From: CAKZQX01 sp034436755 | Lineage (GTDB): Bacteria; Chloroflexota; Chloroflexia; Chloroflexales; Chloroflexaceae | Direction: 5' to 3' | NCBI GenBank assembly: GCA_034436755.1 | Contig: DAOTVB010000216.1 | Location: 9,083-73,082 of the forward strand | DNA: 64,000 nucleotides | Shown: piece by piece, positions 40,826 to 49,743 of the stretch | Position numbering within the stretch: position 1 is the first letter of the stretch | How the letters are laid out: every line of letters starts with the position of its first letter | The notes under the pieces: model-generated | The model's database searches: none | Told to the model about the DNA's origin: nothing | Seen by the model: the letters and a program-made list of their open reading frames with translations, nothing else | Translations under genes and position numbers: made by a program

Positions 40826-40831
40826 TATAAT
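40826..40831 (+). promoter_or_regulatory. -10 box upstream of the large regulator
   Basis: TATAAT at 40826-40831 in an AT-rich stretch, without a clear -35. It would place the start near 40838, only a few bases before the ATG at 40842. Either that ATG is used leaderless, or translation begins at the in-frame ATG at 40911, which has a GGGGG run upstream. Confidence 0.45.
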
Positions 40832-40841
40832 CATTGGCATT

Positions 40842-43800
40842 ATGGTAGCCACACGAGTTACAGATGAGTTCAGGCAGCAAGCCGGTGCGCTCCTCCGGCA
40901 GGGGGTATTGATGACCCGGTTAACGCCGCCCCCACAGCAGACACGCCTGCTTTCCCGGCAGCGGATGACGACGCTGCTGTCTGCCTGTGCCGATTATCCG
41001 CTCACGCTGCTGATTGCACCGGCGGGAAGTGGGAAGACTACGGCTCTGGCGGGGTTTGCCGCGCACGGTGGCTGGCCGATGGCCTGGTGTCGTATGGTTG
41101 CCGATGATAATCCCGTCTCGCTGGTGCGCCACCTGACTGCGGCGTTTGGCACGGTTGTGCCGGTGCGCGAGGAGTTGATTTATGCCGCGCTGGATCAGGC
41201 AGCGGCGGAGCCGGCCAGTGCTGCGGCGGTGCAGGCGGCGCTGGATACGCTGGTCAATGAACTGGTGGTTCATCTCAATGATGATACGTTTCTGGTTCTG
41301 GATGACTACTACCTGGCCGATCAGCATCCCGAACTGCGTGCAGTTATCGAGCGGTTGATTGCGGTTCAGCCGGCGCAGTTGCATCTGCTGCTGTCGAGCC
41401 GGTATGAACCGATCCTGCGGGTGCTGGCAACCGTCCGGGCGCGGGGTGAGGTGTGTCAACTGGGGCAGGCGGACCTGGCGTTTACGGTGGAAGACTCGCA
41501 AGCATTGTTTGCCCTCTATGACCGGCTGCCCCCCACGGATATGGCCGAGTTGACGGCGACCTGTCGTGGCTGGCCGCTGGCTTTGCAGGCACTCGCTGCC
41601 GATCAGTCGGTCCTGCAGGAGGCGGTCGAAGAAAGTGAAGCTGCGGGTGAGGAGTATACACCGGCGGCGATTGCGCATACCCGGAGCAGGGTACCCACAG
41701 ATGGTTTTGCGCATACGGATGTGATGTATGTGCGCGGTGTGCAGCGTCTGATACCGCTTCTCGATGAGTATTTGAGCCAGCAGGTGTTTGATGCACAGTC
41801 TCCCGACCTGCAGTTGTTTTTGCTCTTAACCTCCCGCTTACGCTGGCTTGAGGCGGGCCTCTGTGCGGCGCTGCCCCAACTGGCCGATTTTCCGGCGCTT
41901 CAGGGTGAGGTCGAGCGCCGTTGTCTCTTCCTGGAATTAACGCAGCGGGGACAGATTGCTTACCAGCCGTTGTTCAAGGCGTTTCTGGAGCGGCAATCGG
42001 TGCAGCGGCTTAAGCCGGATGATCTGCGTGCATTGCATTTTAGTGCCGCCGATTACTATCAGAAGCAGGCGGATCGCGAGGGGATGATTTATCATTTCCT
42101 CGCGATTGGTGCGGAGGAGCGCGCGGCCGATGTGCTGGCGGACGTTGCGCGTGATTGGCTCAATCAGGGGCGGGCGGCGGCATTGCTGGCCTGGCTTGAG
42201 CGGCTCCCGGAGGAGCAGCGCCGGCGCCCGGTGCTGCTTGAGGTGCTGGCGAGTGCCAGCCATCGCCTGGGCTATTTTGAGCAGGCGCTCCGCATGTATC
42301 AGCAGGCGGAGCAGGCGTTCCAGGAGCAGGGTGATCAGGCCGGCCAGATCCGGATGCTGCGTGGTCGAGCGGAGGTCTATCTGGACACGGTACAGCCTGC
42401 GCCGGCAGTAACGCTGCTCAAGCAGGTGCTCAAACTGCTGCCCACGGGCAGTTATGCCGAGCGCGCGGAGATTCTCCGGCTGCAGGCAGAAAACTGGGCG
42501 AATCGTGGCCGGGCGGATGTGGCGCTCAAACTGGTAACCAGTGCCGATCGCCTGGCCCGGCAGGAGCAGGGTGTGTCGGAGGAAGCCGGCACCGAGTCCT
42601 CCTTCCCGGCCTCCCCAGACCCGCGGGTGTCGGTGCCCAGTCCGGCAACCTCAATTTCCCCCCGGTTGCTGCTGCGCAGTGGTCGCCTGAATGAGTCGCG
42701 GCAACTGCTCGAGAGCCTGCTTGGATTGGAACCGCAGGATCTGCCGGATCAGCGTGTCACGACGTTTGTTGCCCATCGTGAGCCGCTGCTGTTGCTGGCG
42801 TTGATCTATGCGATGCTGGGCAACGGCCCGCGTGCGCTGGCGATGGCACGGCGCGGCCTGCTGGAGTCGCAGCAGAGCGCCTCGCCTCTGACCGAGGCGA
42901 TTGCACATATGCGCACGGCGCATGCCTATCAGGTGATCGCCCCGCTGGATATGGCGGCCGCCGGCCAGCACTACCGGGAGGCGCTGGCGCTGGCGCAGAC
43001 GACCGGGGTGACCCGGGCCAAAGCTGAAATTTACCTGGGGTTGACCCTGCTGCAGGGCCATAGTGGTGATCTTGGCGCGGCCGAGGTTGCGGCGCGTGAG
43101 GGCTTGCATATGGCGGAAACCGCTGGTGATGAGTGGACAGCAGCGCTGATCTGGCTGGCGCTCGGTGGTGCGGCAGCTTCCATGAATGACCGGCAGTCCC
43201 TCGGCTGGCTGGAGCAGGCGCAACAGCGGTTTACGCGGGGTGGTGATAGCTACGGTCAGGCAGTTGTGATGCTCTGGCGCGCGCTGTGGCATCTGCACGC
43301 GGGTGAAGATGAACCGGCGACCCGGCAGGTGAGCGATCTGCTCCAGATGGTCAAACGGCATAGCTATGTCGGGTTGCTGATCGCGCTAACGCTGTTTGGG
43401 CCCCGGGATATGGCGATGCTGGTGCCGCTGCTCCTCCGCGCGCGTACGCTGAAGGAGCATAGCGATTTTGCGCAGCAGTTGCTACGCCAGGCGTTTCCCT
43501 CGATTGCCGGCGATGAAGCAGTTGATGACTACCATCCGGGGTACACCCTGCGTGTGCAGATGCTGGGGAATTTCCGCGTCTGGCGGGGGCGGCACGAAAT
43601 TCAGGCCCGCGAGTGGCAGCGGGAGAAGGCCCGGCAGCTCTTCCAACTGCTGCTGACCTACCGTGGTCGCTGGTTGCAGCGGGAGCAGATCTGTGCCTGG
43701 CTCTGGCCGGATAGCGACCTTGATGCAGCCGAACGGCAGTTTAAGGTGACGCTGAATGCGTTGAATGCGGCCCTGGAGCCGCTGCGCCCGCCCCGGACTG

Positions 43801-44306
43801 CGCCCTTCTTCATTCGTCGGCAGGGGCTGGCCTACAGCTTCGCACCCTCCTACGGCTGCTGGATCGATGTCGATGAGTTTGAACTGCGGACGGCGGGTAT
43901 TCTCCAGACCGATATGGAGTTTGCGGTGCGCAATAGCCAGATCGCTGTTCAGATTTACCGGGGAGATTATCTGGCCGAGTCGCTGTATGATCCCTGGACG
44001 CTGGAGGAGCGTGAGCGATTGCTGGCACGCTTTCTGGCTACGGCGACAACGCTTGCGAGTAGCCTGGTCGATATGGGCGATACGGAGCAGGCGGTGCATA
44101 TGTGCGAACTGGTGCTGAAGCGCGACCGCTGCTATGAAGAGGCCTACCAGGTGTTGATGCGCGCCTATGCGCGGGGCGGGAGTCGTTCCCAGTCAATGCG
44201 CAGCTATGCGCGTTGTGTGCAGGCACTTAACGATGATCTGGGGATCGAACCGCTACCGGAGACAACCAACCTGTTTGAGCAGGTGAAACGTAACGAAAAG
44301 ATCTAG
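40842..44306 (+). CDS. STAND/TPR transcriptional activator with SARP-type BTAD output
   Basis: An 1154-aa regulator. The N-terminus (RTRLTPPPQQTR-like: VLMTRLTPPPQQTRLLSRQR) leads into a MalT-type STAND ATPase with Walker A IAPAGSGKTTALAGF (about 58-70) and Walker B FLVLDDYYLADQHPELR. A long array of TPR helices spans about residues 430-880. The C-terminus has an OmpR/SARP-like winged helix (VQMLGNFRVWRGRHEIQARE ... KARQLFQLLLTYRGRW) and a bacterial transcriptional-activation domain (VQIYRGDYLAESLYDPWTLE ... ALNDDLGIEPLPETTNLFEQ). Such proteins sense a ligand through the TPRs and activate nearby genes. The pha genes, particularly the divergent phasin-like gene, are the obvious candidates, but this is inference. 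Alternative start 40911. Its stop codon overlaps the stop of the convergent E1-like gene by 4 bases. Confidence 0.87.
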   Translation: MVATRVTDEFRQQAGALLRQGVLMTRLTPPPQQTRLLSRQRMTTLLSACADYPLTLLIAPAGSGKTTALAGFAAHGGWPMAWCRMVADDNPVSLVRHLTAAFGTVVPVREELIYAALDQAAAEPASAAAVQAALDTLVNELVVHLNDDTFLVLDDYYLADQHPELRAVIERLIAVQPAQLHLLLSSRYEPILRVLATVRARGEVCQLGQADLAFTVEDSQALFALYDRLPPTDMAELTATCRGWPLALQALAADQSVLQEAVEESEAAGEEYTPAAIAHTRSRVPTDGFAHTDVMYVRGVQRLIPLLDEYLSQQVFDAQSPDLQLFLLLTSRLRWLEAGLCAALPQLADFPALQGEVERRCLFLELTQRGQIAYQPLFKAFLERQSVQRLKPDDLRALHFSAADYYQKQADREGMIYHFLAIGAEERAADVLADVARDWLNQGRAAALLAWLERLPEEQRRRPVLLEVLASASHRLGYFEQALRMYQQAEQAFQEQGDQAGQIRMLRGRAEVYLDTVQPAPAVTLLKQVLKLLPTGSYAERAEILRLQAENWANRGRADVALKLVTSADRLARQEQGVSEEAGTESSFPASPDPRVSVPSPATSISPRLLLRSGRLNESRQLLESLLGLEPQDLPDQRVTTFVAHREPLLLLALIYAMLGNGPRALAMARRGLLESQQSASPLTEAIAHMRTAHAYQVIAPLDMAAAGQHYREALALAQTTGVTRAKAEIYLGLTLLQGHSGDLGAAEVAAREGLHMAETAGDEWTAALIWLALGGAAASMNDRQSLGWLEQAQQRFTRGGDSYGQAVVMLWRALWHLHAGEDEPATRQVSDLLQMVKRHSYVGLLIALTLFGPRDMAMLVPLLLRARTLKEHSDFAQQLLRQAFPSIAGDEAVDDYHPGYTLRVQMLGNFRVWRGRHEIQAREWQREKARQLFQLLLTYRGRWLQREQICAWLWPDSDLDAAERQFKVTLNALNAALEPLRPPRTAPFFIRRQGLAYSFAPSYGCWIDVDEFELRTAGILQTDMEFAVRNSQIAVQIYRGDYLAESLYDPWTLEERERLLARFLATATTLASSLVDMGDTEQAVHMCELVLKRDRCYEEAYQVLMRAYARGGSRSQSMRSYARCVQALNDDLGIEPLPETTNLFEQVKRNEKI

Positions 44307-44956
44307 CGCTGCTCGCTCGTGATGATCCCCATTCGCAGGTCACGCAGCGTCACCTCAAAGCTGCGCCGGCTCCCGTTGAGCAGATGCTCGACCAGCACCT
44401 CGGCAGCCGCTGCAACCACCAGCAGCGCCAGTGGGCGTGTCAGGGGATAGTCGCAGGCATCCTCGCCCGGATTTCCCGTATCGTTCGTGACATACGCCGC
44501 ATCCCACAAACCGCAGCCATAATCCCCCGCGCTGCCCAGCGCAATATGCAGGCAGGGAATGCCCAACTCGGCGGCGGTGGTGGTGACGGCATGCCGGGCA
44601 GCCAGATTGTCAAACGCATCCACCACGACGCGGCTCCCGTTGAGCAGTGTTGCCGCGTTTGCCGGGGTCAGTTCGGTATGCTGCGGCTCCACCCGCGCCC
44701 CCACCGCCCGGTAGAGCGCGTTGGCCAGTATCCGTGCCTTGGGTGTGCCCACATCCTGCTGCGTCCAGGGTTGCGTCGAGAGGTTATGCGCCTCGATCCG
44801 GTCACGGTCAATGACACGCAAGCGATTCAGTCCCATACGGGCCAGCGTTTCGGCCAGGTTCGCTCCCAGGGCTCCCGCCCCGCAGATCGTCACCAGTTGG
44901 TCGGCGGCGGGGTGCAAGTCGCGGTAGATAGTCTCGTGGAGGAAGAAGGTTGTCAT
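44303..44956 (-). CDS. E1-like (ThiF/MoeB/HesA) adenylyltransferase
   Basis: A 217-aa Rossmann-type enzyme that adenylates the C-terminus of a sulfur-carrier or ubiquitin-like protein. The ATP-binding VTICGAGALGANLAETLARM, the RVIDRDRIEAHNLSTQPWTQ motif with its Asp-Arg-Asn elements, and VVVDAFDNLAARHAV are conserved. It lacks the C-terminal zinc CxxC pairs of MoeB/ThiF and is shorter, so its pathway cannot be assigned. No ubiquitin-like or sulfur-transfer partner is next to it. Start: ATG 44956 with weak GGAAC upstream. A perfect 22-bp hairpin lies in the gap to the upstream peptidase gene. Confidence 0.85.
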   Translation of the reverse strand: MTTFFLHETIYRDLHPAADQLVTICGAGALGANLAETLARMGLNRLRVIDRDRIEAHNLSTQPWTQQDVGTPKARILANALYRAVGARVEPQHTELTPANAATLLNGSRVVVDAFDNLAARHAVTTTAAELGIPCLHIALGSAGDYGCGLWDAAYVTNDTGNPGEDACDYPLTRPLALLVVAAAAEVLVEHLLNGSRRSFEVTLRDLRMGIITSEQR

Positions 44957-44987
44957 AGCTGTTCCATTGATAATTGTTGTGTGGGCC

Positions 44988-45035
44988 AGGACAGAGGACG
45001 CAACGATCAACACTGATCGTTGCGTCCTCTGTCCT
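44988..45035. other. Perfect 22-bp hairpin
   Basis: The arm starting AGGACAGAGGACGCAACG (44988-45009) pairs without mismatch with its complement ending CGTCCTCTGTCCT (45014-45035), around a four-base loop (ACAC). It lies between two genes transcribed leftward and has no U-run downstream on either strand. It is much longer than a normal terminator. Confidence 0.8.
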
Positions 45036-45054
45036 TTGTCCTCGGTCGGTTAGG

Positions 45055-46092
45055 TTACGGATTGTTCTGCAGCCACTCGATCCACTCGGCTTCCAGTTGC
45101 GGCAGTGTTTTACCATAGACGCCCTGGTAGTTGGCCGAGCCGGCCGGCCGGCCGCGTGAGTCACGGTAAACCCGATTGAACTGCTCGCGCCCGTAGGTCA
45201 GCAGCAGATACTCGACAAATGAGCCCCACTGATCATAAATGTTGACCCGCGTTCCGGTGCGACAGTCGGCAACCAGATCGGTTGTCAGCGAGAGCAGCGT
45301 ACCGTCGGCTAGCGCCTGCCGCGAGTTGACGTGGTAGAGCGGTTGCCCGTTAGCGGCCAGGAAGTAGGGACTGCTCCCCCAGACGGCCATGCCCTCCAGC
45401 AAAATCACATCCGAATCAAGATGGTCCGGGACACCGTAGTAGTCGTGCTGCAACTGGTGGATAAACTCGTGCGCCAGAATTGCCAGCACGCGGTTCGGGT
45501 CGGCATCCGGTTCGTAATACATACGAATGGTCCGCTGGTTAGACAGGGTCAGTCCACGGATGGCACACGGCCCGGTCTGGGGTGGCTCAAAGCTGATGGA
45601 GATTCGCCCGTTTAACCAGGAACCGAGCATCTTACTACCGCTGAGAATCGCCTCTTCCGCCGGGATTCCCAGCGCCCGAATGGTTTCCGGGTTGAGTCCG
45701 CCGCGGCTGTAGTAGAAATCGACACTGTAGGTGCGCATAACCATCTCGCCGCGCAGAACCGGCGCGGGTTCGCCCTCGAGCAGCGGTGGCTCGGCCGGGG
45801 GTTCCGGGGTGGGCGGCGCGGTTGGTTCGGGTACCGGCGTGGGTGGCAGGGCGCGGGCGGTAGCGGTTGCCGGGGCGATGGTGGGACCAATTTTCCAGGC
45901 TGATGGGGCGGTTGGTGTTGGCGCGGCCTCCTGCGACACGTCCATCGCCGTTGTATCCTGATGGACAGGGATAACCGCCGGGTCACGATAGGCCTGTAGT
46001 TCGGGGGCCTCCTGCGTGGTGGCAGAGCCGGCGGTTGCCTGGCCGCATCCGCTCACCAGCGCCATGAATAAGAGGATCATCAGAAAGCGCAT
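45055..46092 (-). CDS. Lipoprotein with gluzincin-like metallopeptidase site
   Basis: A 345-aa exported lipoprotein. Lipobox ALVSGCGQ (cysteine 16) precedes a Pro/Ala/Thr-rich linker (about 20-105). The C-terminal domain has HEFIHQLQHDYYG (about residue 206) and, 20-some residues on, ILLEGMAVWG, the HExxH...E arrangement of gluzincin (peptidase MA-like) zinc proteases. A QGVYGKTLPQLEAEWIEWLQ end is common in Chloroflexota relatives. It probably acts on the outer face of the membrane; substrate unknown. ATG 46092 with AAAGGA upstream is preferred over the TTG six bases earlier. Confidence 0.78.
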   Translation of the reverse strand: MRFLMILLFMALVSGCGQATAGSATTQEAPELQAYRDPAVIPVHQDTTAMDVSQEAAPTPTAPSAWKIGPTIAPATATARALPPTPVPEPTAPPTPEPPAEPPLLEGEPAPVLRGEMVMRTYSVDFYYSRGGLNPETIRALGIPAEEAILSGSKMLGSWLNGRISISFEPPQTGPCAIRGLTLSNQRTIRMYYEPDADPNRVLAILAHEFIHQLQHDYYGVPDHLDSDVILLEGMAVWGSSPYFLAANGQPLYHVNSRQALADGTLLSLTTDLVADCRTGTRVNIYDQWGSFVEYLLLTYGREQFNRVYRDSRGRPAGSANYQGVYGKTLPQLEAEWIEWLQNNP

Positions 46093-46394
46093 GGACAATC
46101 CTTTCCTGAATGACCGGGTGCTTTTGGGTCTGCGCTAAGTGTACCGCAAAGCGGCCAAAATGCAAAGGTGCGTGAGCTAGAGCGCGGCCGCGCGCCGTTC
46201 CGCCGGCGTTGCGACCGGCAGTTGGACCGTGTCCAGGAGACGGCGTACGATTGCCGCGAATCTGGCAATTCCACGCAATATCCTTTATAATGCGCCGCAC
46301 TGATATCCCTGGAGAAGTCTGGTTTGTAGAGGATAAGCACGATCGGGCACAGACGCACGCGTGCGCTGTTTGCGCCCGGTCACAGCATATCATT

Positions 46395-48386
46395 ATGGCA
46401 ACAACTGATGCACAATCCCGCCGCCGTTGGGGCGGCCCGGCGGCGCAGACCGCCGCTACCGGAGCAAGTCGAACCCGCAGCCGGGCGCTTGTACTGAGCC
46501 AGGGCGAATGGCTGCGCAGTCTGTTCGTTTTTGTCGTCGCCGGCATCCTGCTACTCGCCGCCGATATCACCGCACTCTGGCTGCATCCCGGCACCTACAC
46601 CGTCGATATTGGTAACTACCGCGATTTTCTCTTTCTCAAAGATGCGCATAAGCAGGAAGAGGAGTTTGGCGAAACCTACCGCTGGACGCGCGCCAACAGC
46701 ATGCTCTGGCTGACGCAGGTTGATGTTGGACCGCATGCGCTACTAACCCTCGACCTGGGGGGACGTCCCCAACCGGGGGAAACGCAACTCACCTTCAACG
46801 GGCAACCCTGGGTGGAGCTTACCGCCCGCAGTGATGCACGCCACTACACGTTGCTGCTGCCACCGGACGCCTCGGGCGATCTGGAGATTGGCCTGGCAAG
46901 CCCTACTTTCAACACCGAAATTGATCCGCGTAACCTGGGCATAAAGATCGACAGCTTTGCCCTGACGGTTCCCGCCACCGGCCCGCCATGGCCCACCGCC
47001 ATGCACTACCTTTCTCAACTCGGCATAATTCTGGCGGCGCAGTTGATCGCTATCCGGTTGGGCTGGCGCTGGCGGATACAGGCCCTACTGGCCGGGCTGC
47101 TGGTTGTGGCGCTGGCGGCGATCCTCGGTGGGATGCTGCTGCTGGCCTCGCTCTACCTGCAGCGGCTGGCGATCATTGGTGGTGTGCTGGCGCTGCTGAC
47201 CTGGGCGCTCCTGCCCATCGCCGAACGCCATCTGACCTGGATGGGCGGCATCCGCGAGGTGCGGCTGCTCTGGGCAATTATGCTGCTGGTCTGTATGCTG
47301 CGCTTCGTCGGGGTGTTTTATCCCACCTTTGGCGCGCAAGATCTGGGGCGGAATATCAACCGGCTGTTGATGTCGATCCGGGGCAACCTGGTGATCATTG
47401 CCTGGTCGGGGGAGTTTGCCGATGGCGACACGATCTACCCGCCCGGCCCCTACCTGGCAATCATGCCCGGTCTGACCCTGACCGATGATTATGGCGCGCT
47501 GATGCAGGGCTCGCTGGCGCTGCTGGATGGCTCAACCGCATTTATGGTGGCGCTGCTGGCCTGGCGGCTGGGCGGCAACCGCGAGACGGCCCGCCTGGCG
47601 ATGCTGCTCTACGCCAGCAATATTGCCGTCTTCGGCGCGATGACCTATGGTTTCTCGGCGCAGATCTTTGGGCAGTGGTTTACCGCGCCGCTGGCCCTCC
47701 TGCTGCTGGCCCCGAATGGTCTGGCGCGTCCGCGCACCTGGGCGCTGGCCCTGACGCTGCTCCTGATCGCGGTGCTCTCGCATATTGGCGTTGCGATCCT
47801 GGGCGTCACCTGGATCAGTGCGATCCTGGGGCTGATGTTCCTCGCCGGGCAGCGGCACCGGGGTTTCTGGTGGGGCGTCGGGCTCTTCGGTGCGAGCCTG
47901 TTGCTGGCATTTAGCCTGCTCTACATCCATATTTTTGAGACAACCGTGACGCATCTGGCTCAAGTTGCGCAGGAACGCGGGCAGACCAACTTTCAACTGC
48001 GGGGGAACACGCCGCTGCTCTGGAAGGGGCTGCGCCTGGCCTACAGCGTTGCCGGGTTGCTGCTGCTGCCGCTGGGGCTGGCGCTGATCTTCCGGGCGCG
48101 GCCGGATCTGGAGCGGCTGCTGGTGCCGCTGGCCTGGGTGTTGACGACGCTGCTCTTCTTTCTGGTGGATCTGGCGACGGCGTTGCAGGTGCGCTACTTC
48201 TACTACTCGCTGCCGCTGGCGTCCGTAGCGATTGCCATGGTCCCCGGATACCTGGCCGAGCGGGGGCGCTGGGGGCGGCCGGTGGCCTGGGCGCTGGTGC
48301 TGGCGATTGCCATCCCGAATATTCTGCTCTGGTACAGCGCCACCTTCGCGGATGGGAAGATCTCCATGACGCCGCTGACACATTAG
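46395..48386 (+). CDS. Large polytopic membrane protein, unknown
   Basis: A 663-aa protein with one N-terminal helix (about 38-60), an extracytoplasmic beta-rich domain (about 65-200, GNYRDFLFLKDAHKQEEEFG, NSMLWLTQVDVGPHALLTLD), and about 12 further helices. The overall layout resembles Chloroflexota GT-C-like or PMT-like proteins, but I see no clear acidic active-site loop; AQDLGRNINRLLMSIRGN and SGEFADGDTIYPPGPYLAIM may be extracytoplasmic loops. ATG 46395 is chosen as the first start whose N-terminus looks coherent; longer in-frame starts exist. It follows the gluzincin gene divergently. Function unknown. Confidence 0.7.
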   Translation: MATTDAQSRRRWGGPAAQTAATGASRTRSRALVLSQGEWLRSLFVFVVAGILLLAADITALWLHPGTYTVDIGNYRDFLFLKDAHKQEEEFGETYRWTRANSMLWLTQVDVGPHALLTLDLGGRPQPGETQLTFNGQPWVELTARSDARHYTLLLPPDASGDLEIGLASPTFNTEIDPRNLGIKIDSFALTVPATGPPWPTAMHYLSQLGIILAAQLIAIRLGWRWRIQALLAGLLVVALAAILGGMLLLASLYLQRLAIIGGVLALLTWALLPIAERHLTWMGGIREVRLLWAIMLLVCMLRFVGVFYPTFGAQDLGRNINRLLMSIRGNLVIIAWSGEFADGDTIYPPGPYLAIMPGLTLTDDYGALMQGSLALLDGSTAFMVALLAWRLGGNRETARLAMLLYASNIAVFGAMTYGFSAQIFGQWFTAPLALLLLAPNGLARPRTWALALTLLLIAVLSHIGVAILGVTWISAILGLMFLAGQRHRGFWWGVGLFGASLLLAFSLLYIHIFETTVTHLAQVAQERGQTNFQLRGNTPLLWKGLRLAYSVAGLLLLPLGLALIFRARPDLERLLVPLAWVLTTLLFFLVDLATALQVRYFYYSLPLASVAIAMVPGYLAERGRWGRPVAWALVLAIAIPNILLWYSATFADGKISMTPLTH

Positions 48387-48397
48387 CGAATATTGAA

Positions 48398-48464
48398 GGG
48401 CGGCAGCCATGCTGCCGCCCTGGGGTGGAGTTCCTGCCGTTACGCTTCTCGCGTGACGGCAGGG
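48398..48464. terminator. Hairpins between membrane protein and bioY1
   Basis: GGGCGGCAG-ccat-GCTGCCGCCC (about 48398-48421) is an efficient hairpin 11 bases after the membrane-protein gene. A second stem CCTGCCGT / ACGGCAGG lies at about 48433-48464. They separate convergent genes; neither has a strong U-run. Confidence 0.6.
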
Positions 48465-48629
48465 ATGTTAAGGGATGTCCTGCGAGAAGCGTGGCCTACG
48501 ACGACTGCCGCCTCCAGGCGGTTCCTGTCCAATCCCACCGCTTGAAGGTGGCACTACCGAATTACCGAATGAAGCAAACTGTCACGTGCATTTGAACGAT
48601 GCCGTAACGTTGAGCCGCCACCAGCGCTG

Positions 48630-49244
48630 CTATCCGCGCTTCTTCTCCGAACCGAGCAACTTCCAGGCACCGGGCAGCACGCCGGCAGCCACGGCAATCT
48701 TGATGACCGCGCCCAGCAGGAAGGGCAGCACACCCAGCACTACCGCTTCTTGCAGACTATCAACAAACCCGGCAAGCCAGATCACACCGGGGATATAGAT
48801 CAACACCGTGCCAATGACCATTGATAGCACGGTCGTCGATACCTTGCGGTCCCAGCCGCGCTCGGCCAGCCAGCCGGTCAGCGCTGCCGCCAGCACAAAC
48901 CCGAAGATATAGCCCGCCGTTGAGCCATACAGCACCTGAACGCCCGAGTTTCCGTCTGCGAAGAAGGGCAGGCCGATTGCGCCCTGCGCCACATACAGCA
49001 GCAGCGCCAGCGTTCCCATCCGCGTCCCCAGCAGACTGCCGACCAGCAGCACGCCCAGCGTCTGCCCGGTGATCGGCACGGGCGTAAAGCCGAGCGGAAT
49101 GCTAATCTGCGCCAGTAGCGCAACAAACCAGCTTCCCAGAACGGTGAGCATAAGATTGTAAACCCACGCATTTTCGAGAATACCCTGGCGCGGCACGATG
49201 CGCTGGGCCAGCGTTTGCGATGTGGGGGTACCGGCGATTGCCAT
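48630..49244 (-). CDS. bioY: Biotin transporter BioY, first copy
   Basis: A 204-aa S-component of a biotin ECF transporter or solitary biotin permease, with about six membrane helices. IPLGFTPVPITGQTLGVLLV, LGTRMGTLALLLYVAQGAIG LPFFADG and GYIFGFVLAAALTGWLAERG are family signatures. ATG 49244 with AGGAGG eight bases upstream. No energising EcfA/EcfT genes are adjacent. It is 44% or so similar by eye to the second copy at 51391, and its upstream block (49245-49308) is nearly the same as that of the second copy. Confidence 0.93.
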   Translation of the reverse strand: MAIAGTPTSQTLAQRIVPRQGILENAWVYNLMLTVLGSWFVALLAQISIPLGFTPVPITGQTLGVLLVGSLLGTRMGTLALLLYVAQGAIGLPFFADGNSGVQVLYGSTAGYIFGFVLAAALTGWLAERGWDRKVSTTVLSMVIGTVLIYIPGVIWLAGFVDSLQEAVVLGVLPFLLGAVIKIAVAAGVLPGAWKLLGSEKKRG

Positions 49245-49308
49245 ACAGTTGACCTCCTGACACTATTCACTTTCACTTCCGCGATGGAGCCTATTATACC
49301 AGCAAAAT
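49245..49308 (-). promoter_or_regulatory. bioY1 promoter/leader, shared with bioY2
   Basis: On the minus strand the order is ATTTTGCTGG, TATAATAG, GCTCCAT, GAAGTGAAAGTGAAT, AGGAGGTC, then the ATG. The TATAAT (49293-49298) is the -10. The same elements at the same spacing precede bioY2 at 52009-52071. This points to a common regulator or a segmental duplication. No BirA-type TTGTAAAC/GTTTACAA pair is seen. Confidence 0.6.
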
Positions 49309-49343
49309 GAAAGAAGCCTGTGGCGTAACTGTTTGTGGGTAGG

Positions 49344-49433
49344 CGCGTTACGCGGTTCGCCCTGCTGCCGGGGGCGAGTCGGGCCTACATCTGGTCAAAC
49401 GTCCCGTTTCATCGCCTACCGCATAAGTGGTGT
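49344..49433. repeat. Decayed copy of the variable-core repeat
   Basis: GCGTTACGCGGTTCGCCC with CTGCTGCCGGGGGCGAG (49344-49378) and an end ACCGCATAAGTGGTGT (49418-49433) are recognisable; no core hairpin remains. Confidence 0.45.
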
Positions 49434-49480
49434 CGGTCATTTCTATTGCTCGCTGCGAATGTGTACCACACTGCCCGGAG

Positions 49481-49509
49481 TTGACAGTCTACGCCATCTG
49501 CGTTAGCAT
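49481..49509 (+). promoter_or_regulatory. Candidate bioB promoter
   Basis: TTGACA (49481-49486), 17 bases, TAGCAT (49504-49509). The -35 is perfect, the -10 fair. It would give a leader of about 230 bases; a hairpin AACGGGAAC / GTTCCCGTT (49597-49638) lies within it. Confidence 0.55.
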
Positions 49510-49743
49510 CTGATAACTCTATGTTCCCCACCTACACAGCACGCAATCTCTTACGGATGGCAGTCTGATACCAATGTGCCGGCAAACCAGCAATCAACGG
49601 GAACAGGCGCAACGGACGCAGGGTGGCACGTTCCCGTTTATCATCGCTGCGTCCTCGGTGTTCTCTGTGGCTATGATAACAAATCGGTATGACTGCCGGC
49701 ACTGCTGTTTTCGCTATCTTGCAAAATGACTGGAGCATGTTCC

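Noticed and set aside
49245..49743. BirA operator at bioB/bioY
   Set aside because: No TTGTAAAC/GTTTACAA inverted pair was found in the region.
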